From assembly GCA_964388455.1 (NCBI GenBank), contig CAYMAN010000002.1, positions 57,256 through 121,255 on the forward strand: a DNA stretch of 64,000 nt. Direction: 5' to 3'. Every line of letters starts with the position of its first letter. The first letter of the stretch is position 1. Of the stretch, positions 52,451 to 61,165 are shown piece by piece. A model generated the notes under the pieces. That model searched no databases. It was not told the DNA's origin and was given only the letters and a program-made list of their open reading frames with translations. The position numbers and the translations under genes are program-made. Origin of the DNA: JBBRWO01 sp964388455. Its GTDB lineage: Bacteria; Actinomycetota; Coriobacteriia; Anaerosomatales; JAAXUF01.

Positions 52451-52903
52451 TTACGGGATTATCAGCTTCGGCCCGTTGTCGACGACCTCTACGAGTTCGA
52501 TCTCAAACGTCAGATCCTGTCCCGCGAGAGGGTGGTTGAAGTCGAGCGTGATGCTCTCGTCGGTGACTTCGGTGATGGTGGCAGGGACGCGCTCTCCGTT
52601 GGGGCCGCCAAGCTCGACGGCCCAGCCGACCTCGGGATCGGCGTCGGGCGGGAAGGCGTCACGCGGGAAGGTCTGAATGCCCTCGTCGCTGTGCTCGCCG
52701 TACGCCTCGGCGGCGGGGATGGTCACGGCGGTGGACTCACCGACGGCCAGTCCGGTCACAGCGGCGTCGAAGCCGGGGATGACCTGGCCCTCGCCCACCA
52801 CGAACTCGAGCGGATCGCGGCCTTCGCTGCTGTCGAACTCGGTGCCGTCGGACAGGGTGCCCTTGTAGTGGACGCGTACGGTATCGCCGGAAACAGGTGC
52901 CAT
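52451..52903 (-). CDS. FKBP-type peptidyl-prolyl isomerase (SlyD-like)
   Basis: A 150-aa protein with the SlyD plan: FKBP part (VRVHYKGTLSDGTEFDSSEG, LEFVVGEGQVIPGFDAAVTG) interrupted by an insert-in-flap domain (about 65-125) and closed by DFNHPLAGQDLTFEIELVEV. It catalyses prolyl isomerisation and may act as a folding chaperone. The His-rich C-terminal tail of E. coli SlyD is missing. ATG 52903 has GAGGAGG 7 bases upstream; the upstream frame to 52984 lacks this. Confidence 0.93.
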   Translation of the reverse strand: MAPVSGDTVRVHYKGTLSDGTEFDSSEGRDPLEFVVGEGQVIPGFDAAVTGLAVGESTAVTIPAAEAYGEHSDEGIQTFPRDAFPPDADPEVGWAVELGGPNGERVPATITEVTDESITLDFNHPLAGQDLTFEIELVEVVDNGPKLIIP

Positions 52904-53130
52904 TGGAGGCCTCCTCGGACTGATGGGTTGGTGTGAATCTCGGGTCACTTTAGCGCATGTGTGTAGGGATTTCTTCCCCATCAACTAAAGAAGCACGCGC
53001 GAACGCCGATGCAAGAATGAATGTATATGAACGGATTGCTCTTTTCGCGGCCGGTTTGACTTACCATTCAGGTACGTACGCACGGCACCGGTGTGCCTGC
53101 ATGCTCTTTGCCGAGGGGGATTCGCAGAAG

Positions 53131-56100
53131 ATGCCCGACGTGTCCGGCTACGGCTCGATGAGCCCACAGCCCGACCCTTTAGACAAGGCGCGCCGTTCTC
53201 GGCGAGCCAAGGTCGCCGTTGGCGTTCTGCTTGCGATCGCTGCCGTCGCCTTCGCTGCCGGCTGGAATCCTCCCACCAAGACCACGCATCAGTTCACCAA
53301 GGCGAGCGACTATAACCCCGTGCGCGAGAGCGGCTGCACCAACTCCGGCAAGGGATGCCACGGAGCTGAGACTTCGTACAGGGATTTCAACGTCTACCAC
53401 CCCGAGGCTGAGTGCACCACGTGTCACGAGTATCAGGGTGTCGGCTGCATCCCCTGTCATATGCCACCCGAGGTCGAGTGCCAGCTGTGCCACGACGGTA
53501 GCTTCGAGCCGGCTGGGGACCGCGTCCGACTCTCCGACCCGTACCCCAAGGGGCACTACCGCGAAAGCACACACACCGCGATGGGGACCGACTTCTCGCA
53601 GCAGGTCCGTGGGTCCATTGACGGCAAGGCGGCTGCTCCGTGCGAGAGCTGCCATTCGCGCGACTTGGCCGAATCCCACACCAAGGTCCCGGCGGTTCTC
53701 GGCAGCGAGTACGGGGAGTCCGTCGGCTGCGGCGAATGTCACAACGACGTCCGCTCCTTTGGGCAGGCCGAGGTGCTCAACGACTGGAAGCTGCGTTCCT
53801 GCGAGGCGTGTCACAAGGCCAAGTCGTCGTCGCCCATGCACGGCATCGAGCTCGCCGGCGAAGTCGAAGGTAGGAGCGAGTTCGGCTGCGGTGCGACGGG
53901 CCCGGGCTGCCACGACAACAACGAGCTGCATTCGCTTCACGCCGACGCCCCCAAGAACTGCGCCGGGTCCGCCGAGAACGGCGAGGGCTTGTGCCATGTT
54001 CTGGAGACGGAGGCGGTCAACCCGATAGTGAGATCGTGCGGTGGCAGCGAGCGCGGGGACTGTCACCAGAGCAGCGACAGTTCCGGGTACGCCCACGAGA
54101 ACGACGCGACTGCGCACTCGCCGGAAACCGACGCGCCGGCGAGCGATGTCACCTATTACGACACAGCATGCGGTGCCTGCCATCGCATGGCCCCCAACGG
54201 CACCAGCCTGATCGACGAGCACGCGATCGCGACCTCTGCCAGGTCCGAGAACCCCTCGGACGGGTGCGCGAACTGTCACAGCAGCAAGGCTTCGGTCGCG
54301 ACGATTCAGTCGAGCTGGAAAGAACGAGATACCGACCAGAGTTGCTCGGCGTGTCACGGCGTCGAGGGACTGCCTGCGGCTCATGAGGGCGACCTGGCCG
54401 CCGGACACGTGGCCGAGAACAGCCCCGGATGCGCCGAGACGGGGGCGGGCTGCCACCCGACGAGCAATCTCCTCGAGGTGGGCACGCCGACGACTGAAGC
54501 GAACTTGCACGCGGACTGCTTGCGCTGCCATGACCGGACCGCCTCTGACGGCAATCTCGCGTACGATCCCGGCGCCAAGAGCTGTGGCTCGGGCCGCGCG
54601 TGTCACGGCGTCGCGGGAGAGTACGACCCCGACACCGCCGTCCACAGCAGCACCGACGGTCGCACCGACGGCACGGATTCCGCGCACCACACAGCCGGGC
54701 CGCAGCAGGCGACGGCGCGCTACGTGGACGCGGCGAGCGGCGTCTCGACCGCCTGCGACGTCTGCCACACCACCGTACTCGGCATCGAGCATGCCGCGGT
54801 GAGCTCTGCGCTGTCGACGGGAGCCGACACCCTGTGCGATCGCTGCCACAACCGAAGCGACGCCACGGCCGGTGCCGTCAAGGCCAGCTGGCCCCAGAAG
54901 AACACCGACCGAGCATGCGAGACCTGTCACGGCACATCCGGCATCAGCTCGGTGCACGCTGACATCGATGCCGCGCACGTGGGCATCGAAGTGGCGCCCA
55001 GCGGCGTGCCTAAGCCCGGGGCCTGCACCAGCATGGGCTGCCACGGGAGCACCGAGCTGCGCATCCTCCACGCCGACAACGGCTGCGCGTTCTCGGCGTG
55101 TCATGATCGCGGTGGCGGTGGCGCTGGCGGACTCGGGCTCAAGAGCTGCGGCGGCATCGACGCGGGCACCAGCTGCCATGTCGGCTACTCCAGCGACTTG
55201 CACTTCGCCGAGCACGCTGCGGACCTCGAAGGCACCGTGAACGGTATCGGCTACGTCAACGGTCAGAACGTCGGCTGCTTTGGGTGCCACCTCGCCGACC
55301 TCGTCGAAGAGCACGAGAACGCTCGTTTGGCGGACACACTTGAGGGCGGGGGAGCAAACGCCTGCGCGATCTGCCACGCCGAGGAGGGCTCGGTGTCCGG
55401 CACGTACGCGTCTCTGCCGGCGGTCAGGAACGCGATCGCGAACCACGATCGACGCTGCAGCACGTGTCATGCGAGCGGCGATGCGCTCGACGGACCTTCG
55501 GCTGTGGCCTCGGCCCACAAGACTGCATCGGTCGAGACAACGCTGCCCACAGGCGCCGTGTGGAGCGACCCGCTCGGCGACTGGAAGGCGGCGTTCGATG
55601 GCCCGACCGGCGGTGGGCACAACGTATTGTCTGCTGCGCTGGTGGGGGGCCGGGTCTCCAAGCGGTTCCCGGTGACCGACTTTGAGCTTGGCGACTCGAC
55701 CTACACGTGGACACTGCCGCTCAATAGCGGCGCGACGCAGTGGCTCACACCCGAGGCTCTCGGCCTGAAGTCGCTCGACACCACCGCGGCGATCCAGCAC
55801 GTTGAGATGAAGTGCTCTGACTGCCATGTGATGGCGCAGACGCCGGCGGGTCCGCAAGGCGCGGCCGTGAGCATCATGATCGATCCCGCATACAGCCAGA
55901 CCGAGTATGCGAACCCCACCGACGGCGTCTCACAGTTCAAGGCGACCGGCTCCATGCGAGTCATCTGCGCGAAGTGCCACACGGTATTCTCTGGCTCAAT
56001 CGAGGGGACTTCAGCACCGGGAGGAGCAGCGCTGCACGCCGATCACGTGGAGCACCTCGCATATGATCCCGCGACCAATCCGCGGTACCACGGTGAGAAG

Positions 56101-56370
56101 TGCATCGACTGCCACGTGAGGATTCCGCATGCCTGGAAGCGTCCACGACTTCTCGTCCGGACGGTTGTCACGACCGACGGCGCCGAGCCGGACGTGTACC
56201 CGTACATCTCGAAGAACCACGACGGCCTTTTGGGCGTGCGACTGAAGAGCTTCGTCGAGCCGGGCGACCTGCGTTCGAGCTCGTGTGTGACCGGCAGATG
56301 TCATCCCTACAGTTCGACAAATCGACATCCGCGGCCGTCAGATGTTCCGACCGCGACCTATTGGCCGTAA
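53131..56370 (+). CDS. Giant multihaem c-type cytochrome with expanded CXnCH motifs
   Basis: A 1079-aa exported protein with an N-terminal helix (27-45) that anchors it or serves as a signal. I count 19 canonical CXXCH sites plus ten CXnCH sites with n of 4 to 11 (for example CTSMGCH, CAFSACH, CVTGRCH, CGSGRACH, CAETGAGCH, CGATGPGCH, CTNSGKGCH, CGGSERGDCH). A module with these odd sites is repeated three times (about 53800-54080, 54300-54620, 54885-55190). Likely role: electron transfer outside the membrane. The start is set at ATG 53131 (GAGGGGGA upstream, signal-like N-terminus); in-frame starts exist further upstream. Followed by a CX3CH sensor gene. Confidence 0.9.
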   Translation: MPDVSGYGSMSPQPDPLDKARRSRRAKVAVGVLLAIAAVAFAAGWNPPTKTTHQFTKASDYNPVRESGCTNSGKGCHGAETSYRDFNVYHPEAECTTCHEYQGVGCIPCHMPPEVECQLCHDGSFEPAGDRVRLSDPYPKGHYRESTHTAMGTDFSQQVRGSIDGKAAAPCESCHSRDLAESHTKVPAVLGSEYGESVGCGECHNDVRSFGQAEVLNDWKLRSCEACHKAKSSSPMHGIELAGEVEGRSEFGCGATGPGCHDNNELHSLHADAPKNCAGSAENGEGLCHVLETEAVNPIVRSCGGSERGDCHQSSDSSGYAHENDATAHSPETDAPASDVTYYDTACGACHRMAPNGTSLIDEHAIATSARSENPSDGCANCHSSKASVATIQSSWKERDTDQSCSACHGVEGLPAAHEGDLAAGHVAENSPGCAETGAGCHPTSNLLEVGTPTTEANLHADCLRCHDRTASDGNLAYDPGAKSCGSGRACHGVAGEYDPDTAVHSSTDGRTDGTDSAHHTAGPQQATARYVDAASGVSTACDVCHTTVLGIEHAAVSSALSTGADTLCDRCHNRSDATAGAVKASWPQKNTDRACETCHGTSGISSVHADIDAAHVGIEVAPSGVPKPGACTSMGCHGSTELRILHADNGCAFSACHDRGGGGAGGLGLKSCGGIDAGTSCHVGYSSDLHFAEHAADLEGTVNGIGYVNGQNVGCFGCHLADLVEEHENARLADTLEGGGANACAICHAEEGSVSGTYASLPAVRNAIANHDRRCSTCHASGDALDGPSAVASAHKTASVETTLPTGAVWSDPLGDWKAAFDGPTGGGHNVLSAALVGGRVSKRFPVTDFELGDSTYTWTLPLNSGATQWLTPEALGLKSLDTTAAIQHVEMKCSDCHVMAQTPAGPQGAAVSIMIDPAYSQTEYANPTDGVSQFKATGSMRVICAKCHTVFSGSIEGTSAPGGAALHADHVEHLAYDPATNPRYHGEKCIDCHVRIPHAWKRPRLLVRTVVTTDGAEPDVYPYISKNHDGLLGVRLKSFVEPGDLRSSSCVTGRCHPYSSTNRHPRPSDVPTATYWP

Positions 56371-56442
56371 GATGGTGACAGTAAGAGGGGGAGCGCGCAC
56401 GATGACTGACGTAGACGCAAGCTTGCGAGTGGAGGGGAACCG

Positions 56443-57357
56443 ATGAAATTCTCTATCCGTACCAGGATCCTGGCAGGTGTTGTACTTATCAACCTGCTGG
56501 GTGCGATCATCGTGGTCACGTACATGCACCAGGCGGGTGCGGGCGGCCTCGATATCTGGGCGCAGGAGTCATTGGATGTCAGCTCGACATCGTGGAATGA
56601 AATCAATGTGCTCGGAGCCGACGAGCTGGGTGACATCGTCGACCCCGCGTCGGCGCTCAAGCATCTCGAAGCGGTCAAGGGCATCAGCGGTGCCGACGTC
56701 GGCCTGATGATCGACAAGACCGCGCTTGACCAGAAGGCGTATGAGAAGGCGCTTGAGGCCCAAGGCAAGGCCAGCAACTGGGATGAGCGCGACGCCTACG
56801 TCCTGGTCGCGTCGACCCGTGAAGATCTTTCCGAGAAGATGCAACTCCAAGCAACTCCGGATGCGATTCCTGAGATCGGCAAGATCGTCGGTATCGAGAA
56901 CGGCAGCTGTACAGCTGTCTGTCACCGCTCGATCAAGGGTGAAGGCGACTTCTGGAAGGTCTCATGGAGCACGGACGGTAACAGTCGAGCACACACGGTG
57001 TTCCCCGTCACCGACGCCGAGGGAGCGCCCATCGGTATCGTCTACGGGATCGAAGACATCACCAAGCAGGCGGAGGATTCCAAGCGCAACATCTATCAGA
57101 CGATGATCGTAATCGCCATCACGTTGCTGGTCTCGACGCTGGCCATCGGTGGCATGCTCGACTCGTGGGTCTTCAGGCGCCTGAACCGCATGATTCACAC
57201 CATGGAGGACCTGTCCGTCCGCGTGGCCGGCGGAGACTTCGAAGCGAAGTTCACTCCCGACGGGACACAGGACGAGATCGGCCAGTTCGAGCAGTTCTTC
57301 GCCAAGTTCCTCGACCTGATGACGTCGACCTTGCGAGCGTTGACCAGCGGCAAGTAG
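56443..57357 (+). CDS. Membrane sensor protein with CX3CH site and HAMP domain, no output domain
   Basis: A 304-aa protein: helix (about 7-28), extracytoplasmic domain (about 30-220) with GSCTAVCHRS (CX3CH, a possible haem-c site), helix (about 222-243) and a HAMP region (DSWVFRRLNRMIHTMEDLSVRVAGGDFEAK) reaching the C-terminus. No methyl-accepting, kinase or cyclase domain follows, so any signal must pass to a partner. Its position 72 bp after the giant cytochrome suggests redox sensing. Start ATG has GGAGGGGA upstream. Confidence 0.8.
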   Translation: MKFSIRTRILAGVVLINLLGAIIVVTYMHQAGAGGLDIWAQESLDVSSTSWNEINVLGADELGDIVDPASALKHLEAVKGISGADVGLMIDKTALDQKAYEKALEAQGKASNWDERDAYVLVASTREDLSEKMQLQATPDAIPEIGKIVGIENGSCTAVCHRSIKGEGDFWKVSWSTDGNSRAHTVFPVTDAEGAPIGIVYGIEDITKQAEDSKRNIYQTMIVIAITLLVSTLAIGGMLDSWVFRRLNRMIHTMEDLSVRVAGGDFEAKFTPDGTQDEIGQFEQFFAKFLDLMTSTLRALTSGK

Positions 57358-57381
57358 GCACGTTACCCATTGCGAGTTCAT

Positions 57382-57413
57382 GCGGGGCCGATACCTACGG
57401 GTGTCGGTCCCGC
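57382..57413 (+). terminator. Stem-loop with UACG tetraloop
   Basis: GCGGGGCCGATACC (57382-57395) pairs with GGTGTCGGTCCCGC (57400-57413), 14 bp with two G-U pairs, closed by the very stable c(UACG)g loop. It sits 24 bp past the sensor stop. No U tract follows; it may end the operon or protect the 3' end. Confidence 0.65.
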
Positions 57414-57493
57414 TGCTGTATGTCGGTCAGGGGTACATATGAGCATGGGCGCGAGCCCAGCGACCCTTCTACAGCGAACCGAGCGGAGGAACC

Positions 57494-57709
57494 ATGAGAG
57501 ATCCCTACGCTCCGATCCGTGGCAAGTGCATGTGGTGGCGTGAGGTCCCAAACGAGACGGACATCCATGACCGCATGCTCAAAGCAGCCGAGAAGCGAAT
57601 CGATTGCAGCTGCTTCGTGGAGGGAAACGTGTGGACCTTCAAGGAGTGCGAGGTCCCGGCAGAATGTCCGCAGAGTCGCTTCTGCCGCTACTACATCAAG
57701 AGCGCGTGA
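57494..57709 (+). CDS. Small cysteine-rich protein (71 aa)
   Basis: Not recognised. A 71-aa cytosolic-looking protein with six Cys: GKCMWWREV, IDCSCFVEG, KECEVPAECP and RFCRYY. The spacing could suit a metal site or disulfides but matches no family I know. Strong ribosome site GGAGG 7 bases before the ATG supports real expression. Lies between the CX3CH sensor and a MarR regulator. Confidence 0.75.
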   Translation: MRDPYAPIRGKCMWWREVPNETDIHDRMLKAAEKRIDCSCFVEGNVWTFKECEVPAECPQSRFCRYYIKSA

Positions 57710-57779
57710 GCGGCCTGCGTTTTCGCGCTGTCGCCGACCTCGGTCGTATCACTGAAGCTCCCACTTACAAGCGCCGGAT

Positions 57780-57807
57780 TTGATTTCGCCGCGCGATTAG
57801 CTAATAC
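57780..57807 (+). promoter_or_regulatory. Promoter and operator of the second marR gene
   Basis: TTGATT (57780-57785), a 16-bp spacer and TAATAC (57802-57807). The perfect palindrome ATTAGCTAAT (57796-57805) overlaps the -10. Expected start is near 57814-57816, at the ATG itself, so this mRNA is probably leaderless. Confidence 0.65.
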
Positions 57808-57815
57808 TTTATGCC

Positions 57816-58304
57816 ATGAACTATCTATCACATGAAGCAATCATCCGAGAAGCCTCCACCGGCGCCATTCCCGTGGAGGAGCTTTCCGCGTTGGCCGTTG
57901 AGATGCGACGGCTCTGGCACCGTATCGCGCGCGACGAGGCCCAGCCACATGCCGACCGCCAGCTGTACTGGGTGCTGAGCGGCCTCGAGTGTGGCTCGCG
58001 ACGCATGAGCGATCTGGCCGAGCAGGCGCAGACGTCGCAGGCTTCCCTGACCGGAATCGTCGATCGGCTCGAGGAGCGTGGTCTGGTGACGCGCATCCGT
58101 TCGGCCGCTGACCGCCGGGTGGTCGAGGTGTCGTTGACCGACGGCGGCCGAGCCGAGCTCCACAGAAGCCGCACTGCGTTCATCGGCCGCCTTGAGAGGG
58201 TCCTCAGTCCCCTCGACGCCGAGGAGCGCACGATGTTCTTGGGGCTGCTGCGCAAAGTGACTGCCACCACACCGGAAGCGCCATCGGAAGGCCCGTGTCT
58301 CTGA
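57816..58304 (+). CDS. MarR-family transcriptional regulator (MFS operon)
   Basis: A 162-aa winged-helix regulator with RRMSDLAEQAQTSQASLTGIVDRLEERGLV and a wing RIRSAADRRVVEVSLT. It probably represses the MFS exporter gene 69 bp downstream and itself through the palindrome over its promoter. No ribosome site; the start codon lies at the predicted transcription start. Confidence 0.9.
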   Translation: MNYLSHEAIIREASTGAIPVEELSALAVEMRRLWHRIARDEAQPHADRQLYWVLSGLECGSRRMSDLAEQAQTSQASLTGIVDRLEERGLVTRIRSAADRRVVEVSLTDGGRAELHRSRTAFIGRLERVLSPLDAEERTMFLGLLRKVTATTPEAPSEGPCL

Positions 58305-58372
58305 TTCTTGCGCGCACCCCGCGCTTTCGCTCTCGTCTTCGCCGCACCGCATTCAGAAGGAGTTTTGTACAC

Positions 58373-60091
58373 ATGCACCTGCGTAATCTGCCTCATCGCC
58401 GGAAGATGTCGATTCTGTCCGGCGTGCTACTGGCGATGCTGCTCGGCGCGCTCGATGCCACCATTGTCGGGCCTGCGATGGCCAACATCGTGACCGACCT
58501 CGGTGGGATGGCGATGTTCGCATGGGTGTTCACCATCTACTCGCTGACCTCGACCATCACGATTCCCATCGTCGGCAAGCTTTCCGACCTCTACGGCCGC
58601 AAGTGGTTCTACCTGGGTGGCATCTCGCTGTTCCTGGCCGGATCGGTGCTCTCTGGTGCTGCAGGCGAGCCGATCTTCAGCCCGCTGTTCGAGACCCTCA
58701 CCGGCTCGGCCAACGCGATGCTGCAGCTCATCATCTTCCGCGGCATCCAGGGCGTGGGTGGCGGCATGATGATGGCGAACGGAATGGCTATCATCGGCGA
58801 CCTCTTCGAGCCGAGAGAGCGTGCGCGCTACCAGGGGCTCATGGGCGCGGTGTTCGGGCTCGCGTCTGTGGCGGGACCGATGTTGGGAGGCTGGCTCACC
58901 GATGTCGCCTCGTGGCGCTGGATCTTCTACATCAACCTGCCGATCGGTGTGCTCGCGCTCGCGGTGCTCGCAGTGGCGATGCCCAAGCCCGAGACCGGTC
59001 AGCAGCACCGTGTCGACTGGTGGGGTGCTGTGGCGCTCACCGTCGGACTCGTGCCGCTTCTGCTCGCACTGAACTGGGGCGGTTCGCAGTACGAGTGGGG
59101 CTCGGCGACCATCATCGGCCTGTTCGCGGCGGCGCTGGTCGCGCTGGGCGTGTTCGTTCTGCGCGAGCTGAAGGCTTCCGAGCCGATCCTCGACGTCCGA
59201 CTCTTCAAGGACCGCGGGTTCTCGGCGAGTATGACGGTGCTGTTCTTATCGGGCGTGGGCATGTTCGGGTCCATCATGTTCCTGCCATTGTTCATGCAGC
59301 TGGTCCAGGGACGCACGGCGTCGAGTACCGGAGCGCTGCTGATGCCGCTGATGCTGGGCATGGTGTTCGCCTCGGTGCTTACGGGGCAGGCCATCGCGCG
59401 GACCGGTCGCTACAAGGTGTTCGGGCTGATCGGTATGGCGCTGGCATCGATTGGGATGTTCCTGCTCACGCAACTGACCGTCGCCACCACCAACCTTGAA
59501 GTCGTGATCGCGATGGTCGCGGTCGGCGCGGGGGTGGGCATCACCATGCCGCTGTTCACGATCTCGCTGCAGTCGCAGTTCCCGACGCGTATCGGTGAGG
59601 TCACGGGTGCGCTGCAGTTCTTCCGCTCGATCGGCGGTACCGTGGGCGTTGCGCTGTTGGGCGGCGTCATGAATGCGGCGTTCGCACGTGAGCTGACGAT
59701 GCTGGTCGCACGCGATGCGGCGAAGTTCGGCGATGCGACACCGCTGCTCAGCAAGCTGACCGCCGAGCCGTCAAAACTCCTCAACGCCGGGGCACTCGAA
59801 GCGATCGCCAAGCGGATCCCTGCGGCCGCTCAGTCGTTGCTGGAGCCGTTCTTCGTCGACGTCAAGCTGGCTCTCGCTTCCGGCATCGCCGAGGCGTTCC
59901 TCGTCGGCTTCGTGATCATGGTCGGCGCGTTCATCGCGATGTGGTTCGTCCGAGAGGTCCCGCTATCCGGCAAACCGCACCTCGACAGCGCATCTGAGAT
60001 CGGCACGGAGATCCTCGCCCAGGAGGCCGTGCAGCCGAGTGGGCACGAACCCGTCGTCGTGGGAGAGGCCCCGGGTGACGATCGAGGCTGA
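58373..60091 (+). CDS. MFS drug exporter, DHA2 (14-helix) type
   Basis: A 572-aa membrane protein with about 14 helices. It has the DHA2-family first helix LGALDATIVGPAMANIVTDLGG (motif D1), the loop GKLSDLYGRKWFYLGG (motif A) and motif C-like GLASVAGPMLGGWLTD. Proton-driven export of drugs or small organic compounds. ATG 58373 has AAGGAG 10 bases upstream; the open frame extends into marR but without a start site. The gene overlaps the MutY-like gene by 17 bases. Confidence 0.9.
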   Translation: MHLRNLPHRRKMSILSGVLLAMLLGALDATIVGPAMANIVTDLGGMAMFAWVFTIYSLTSTITIPIVGKLSDLYGRKWFYLGGISLFLAGSVLSGAAGEPIFSPLFETLTGSANAMLQLIIFRGIQGVGGGMMMANGMAIIGDLFEPRERARYQGLMGAVFGLASVAGPMLGGWLTDVASWRWIFYINLPIGVLALAVLAVAMPKPETGQQHRVDWWGAVALTVGLVPLLLALNWGGSQYEWGSATIIGLFAAALVALGVFVLRELKASEPILDVRLFKDRGFSASMTVLFLSGVGMFGSIMFLPLFMQLVQGRTASSTGALLMPLMLGMVFASVLTGQAIARTGRYKVFGLIGMALASIGMFLLTQLTVATTNLEVVIAMVAVGAGVGITMPLFTISLQSQFPTRIGEVTGALQFFRSIGGTVGVALLGGVMNAAFARELTMLVARDAAKFGDATPLLSKLTAEPSKLLNAGALEAIAKRIPAAAQSLLEPFFVDVKLALASGIAEAFLVGFVIMVGAFIAMWFVREVPLSGKPHLDSASEIGTEILAQEAVQPSGHEPVVVGEAPGDDRG

Positions 60092-60947
60092 GCGCCTCGG
60101 CGCCTTCGTCACCATCGTCGCCGAGCAGGGCCGTGGACTGTATCGCGATCTTCCGTGGCGGCGTACTCGTGACCCATACGCCATCCTGGTGAGCGAGATC
60201 ATGCTGCAGCAGACCCAGGTCGCGCGCGTTCTCGTGCGCTACGAGGACTGGCTCGCGGATTTCCCCACGCTCGACGCCCTCGCAGCCGCCCCGCTCGAGG
60301 CCGTGCTGCGAGCCTGGCAGGGACTCGGTTACAACCGCCGTGCGATCGCGCTCAAGCGCACCGCCGAGCAGGTCGTGGCCGCAACCGCACCCGCGCCCGC
60401 GACGCTACCGTCCGACGAACTCGCGCTCCGGGCGCTTCCCGGCATCGGGCCCGCGACGGCATCGGGGATTCGCGCATTCGCGTTCGACCTGCCGGGCGTC
60501 TATCTCGAGACGAACGTGCGCACCGTGGTGTTGCACGAGCTGTTCGCGGACCGCGACGGGGTCGCCGACAGGGAGATCGTGCCACTCCTCGTTGACGCGT
60601 TGGAGGTGGCCGGCCGCCGGGGAATCGCACCCCGCGAGTGGTACTACGCGCTGCTCGATTACGGGGCGCACCTGAAGCGAACGGTGCCCAATCCTTCTCG
60701 GCGGAGCTCGCATCACATCAGGCAATCGGCGTTTGCCGGCAGCGTGCGTCAGAAGCGCGCGTGGCTCCTGCGATCAGTGATGGCGTCGCCCGGTGAACCG
60801 ACAGAGTCTCACGTTGTCGGTCTCGCACAGGCAGAGAAGGCGGCGGGTCGAGAGGCCCCCGATTCGGCCGTCGCAGACGGGATTCTGGAGGCGTTGGAGA
60901 CCGAAGGGTTCCTGCGTTGTGACGAGGGGCTTTGGTTCGTGACGTAG
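60075..60947 (+). CDS. MutY-like A/G-specific adenine glycosylase lacking the Fe-S cluster
   Basis: A 290-aa HhH-GPD protein. It has PWRRTRDPYAILVSEIMLQQTQVARV (catalytic Glu), the helix-hairpin-helix ALPGIGPATASGIRAF, and ETNVRTVVLHELF, where the usual catalytic Asp position reads Glu. The four-Cys cluster loop of standard MutY is replaced by a Cys-free stretch, and the C-terminal part is a short region rather than the MutT-like domain. Such cluster-less relatives are known; the real substrate is uncertain. GTG 60075 is the likely start (GGGAGAGG upstream), overlapping the MFS gene. Confidence 0.85.
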   Translation: MTIEAERLGAFVTIVAEQGRGLYRDLPWRRTRDPYAILVSEIMLQQTQVARVLVRYEDWLADFPTLDALAAAPLEAVLRAWQGLGYNRRAIALKRTAEQVVAATAPAPATLPSDELALRALPGIGPATASGIRAFAFDLPGVYLETNVRTVVLHELFADRDGVADREIVPLLVDALEVAGRRGIAPREWYYALLDYGAHLKRTVPNPSRRSSHHIRQSAFAGSVRQKRAWLLRSVMASPGEPTESHVVGLAQAEKAAGREAPDSAVADGILEALETEGFLRCDEGLWFVT

Positions 60948-60988
60948 GTCACAGAAACAGGACGAGTTGCCCCTTATCTCAGGGTGTT

Positions 60989-61094
60989 GGCATGCCGAAA
61001 GAGTAGCTATGGGGCCTGGTGAAACGCCGAAGAAGGGTCCCAGGCGCCGAATCCACTACGGCTGCGGGCGCCAGACAAATACTGTCAGCCGCGG
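60989..61094 (+). ncRNA. Structured RNA candidate (mutY-like 3' UTR or small RNA)
   Basis: The 218-bp gap 60948-61165 has no gene but dense pairing: GCCTGG/CCAGGC (61014-61045), CGGCTG/CAGCCG (61059-61091), the repeated self-complementary GGCGCC (61043, 61067) and GACA/TGTC (61074-61086), with purine-rich loops containing CCGAAA, CGCCGAAG and CGCCGAAT. A strong intrinsic terminator follows. It does not match a riboswitch class I recognise, and the next gene is on the other strand. Confidence 0.45.
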
Positions 61095-61126
61095 GACCCG
61101 CGAGTTTCCCCACTCGCGGGTCGTTT
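61095..61126 (+). terminator. Intrinsic terminator
   Basis: GACCCGCGAGT (61095-61105) pairs perfectly with ACTCGCGGGTC (61112-61122) over TTCCCC, followed by GTTTTGCG. The U tract is on the plus strand only. Confidence 0.92.
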
Positions 61127-61165
61127 TGCGTTCTGGGATTCGCGTGTGCAGAGCGAACGGCCCCG

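Noticed and set aside
53179..55857. 892-aa open frame on the minus strand across the multihaem cytochrome
   Set aside because: Antisense to a gene with 19 CXXCH sites; no domain, composition is a mirror artefact.
60989..61094. Glycine, cobalamin or c-di-AMP riboswitch
   Set aside because: CGCCGAA and GGTGAAA strings were suggestive, but the conserved cores of these classes are missing and no downstream gene lies on the same strand.
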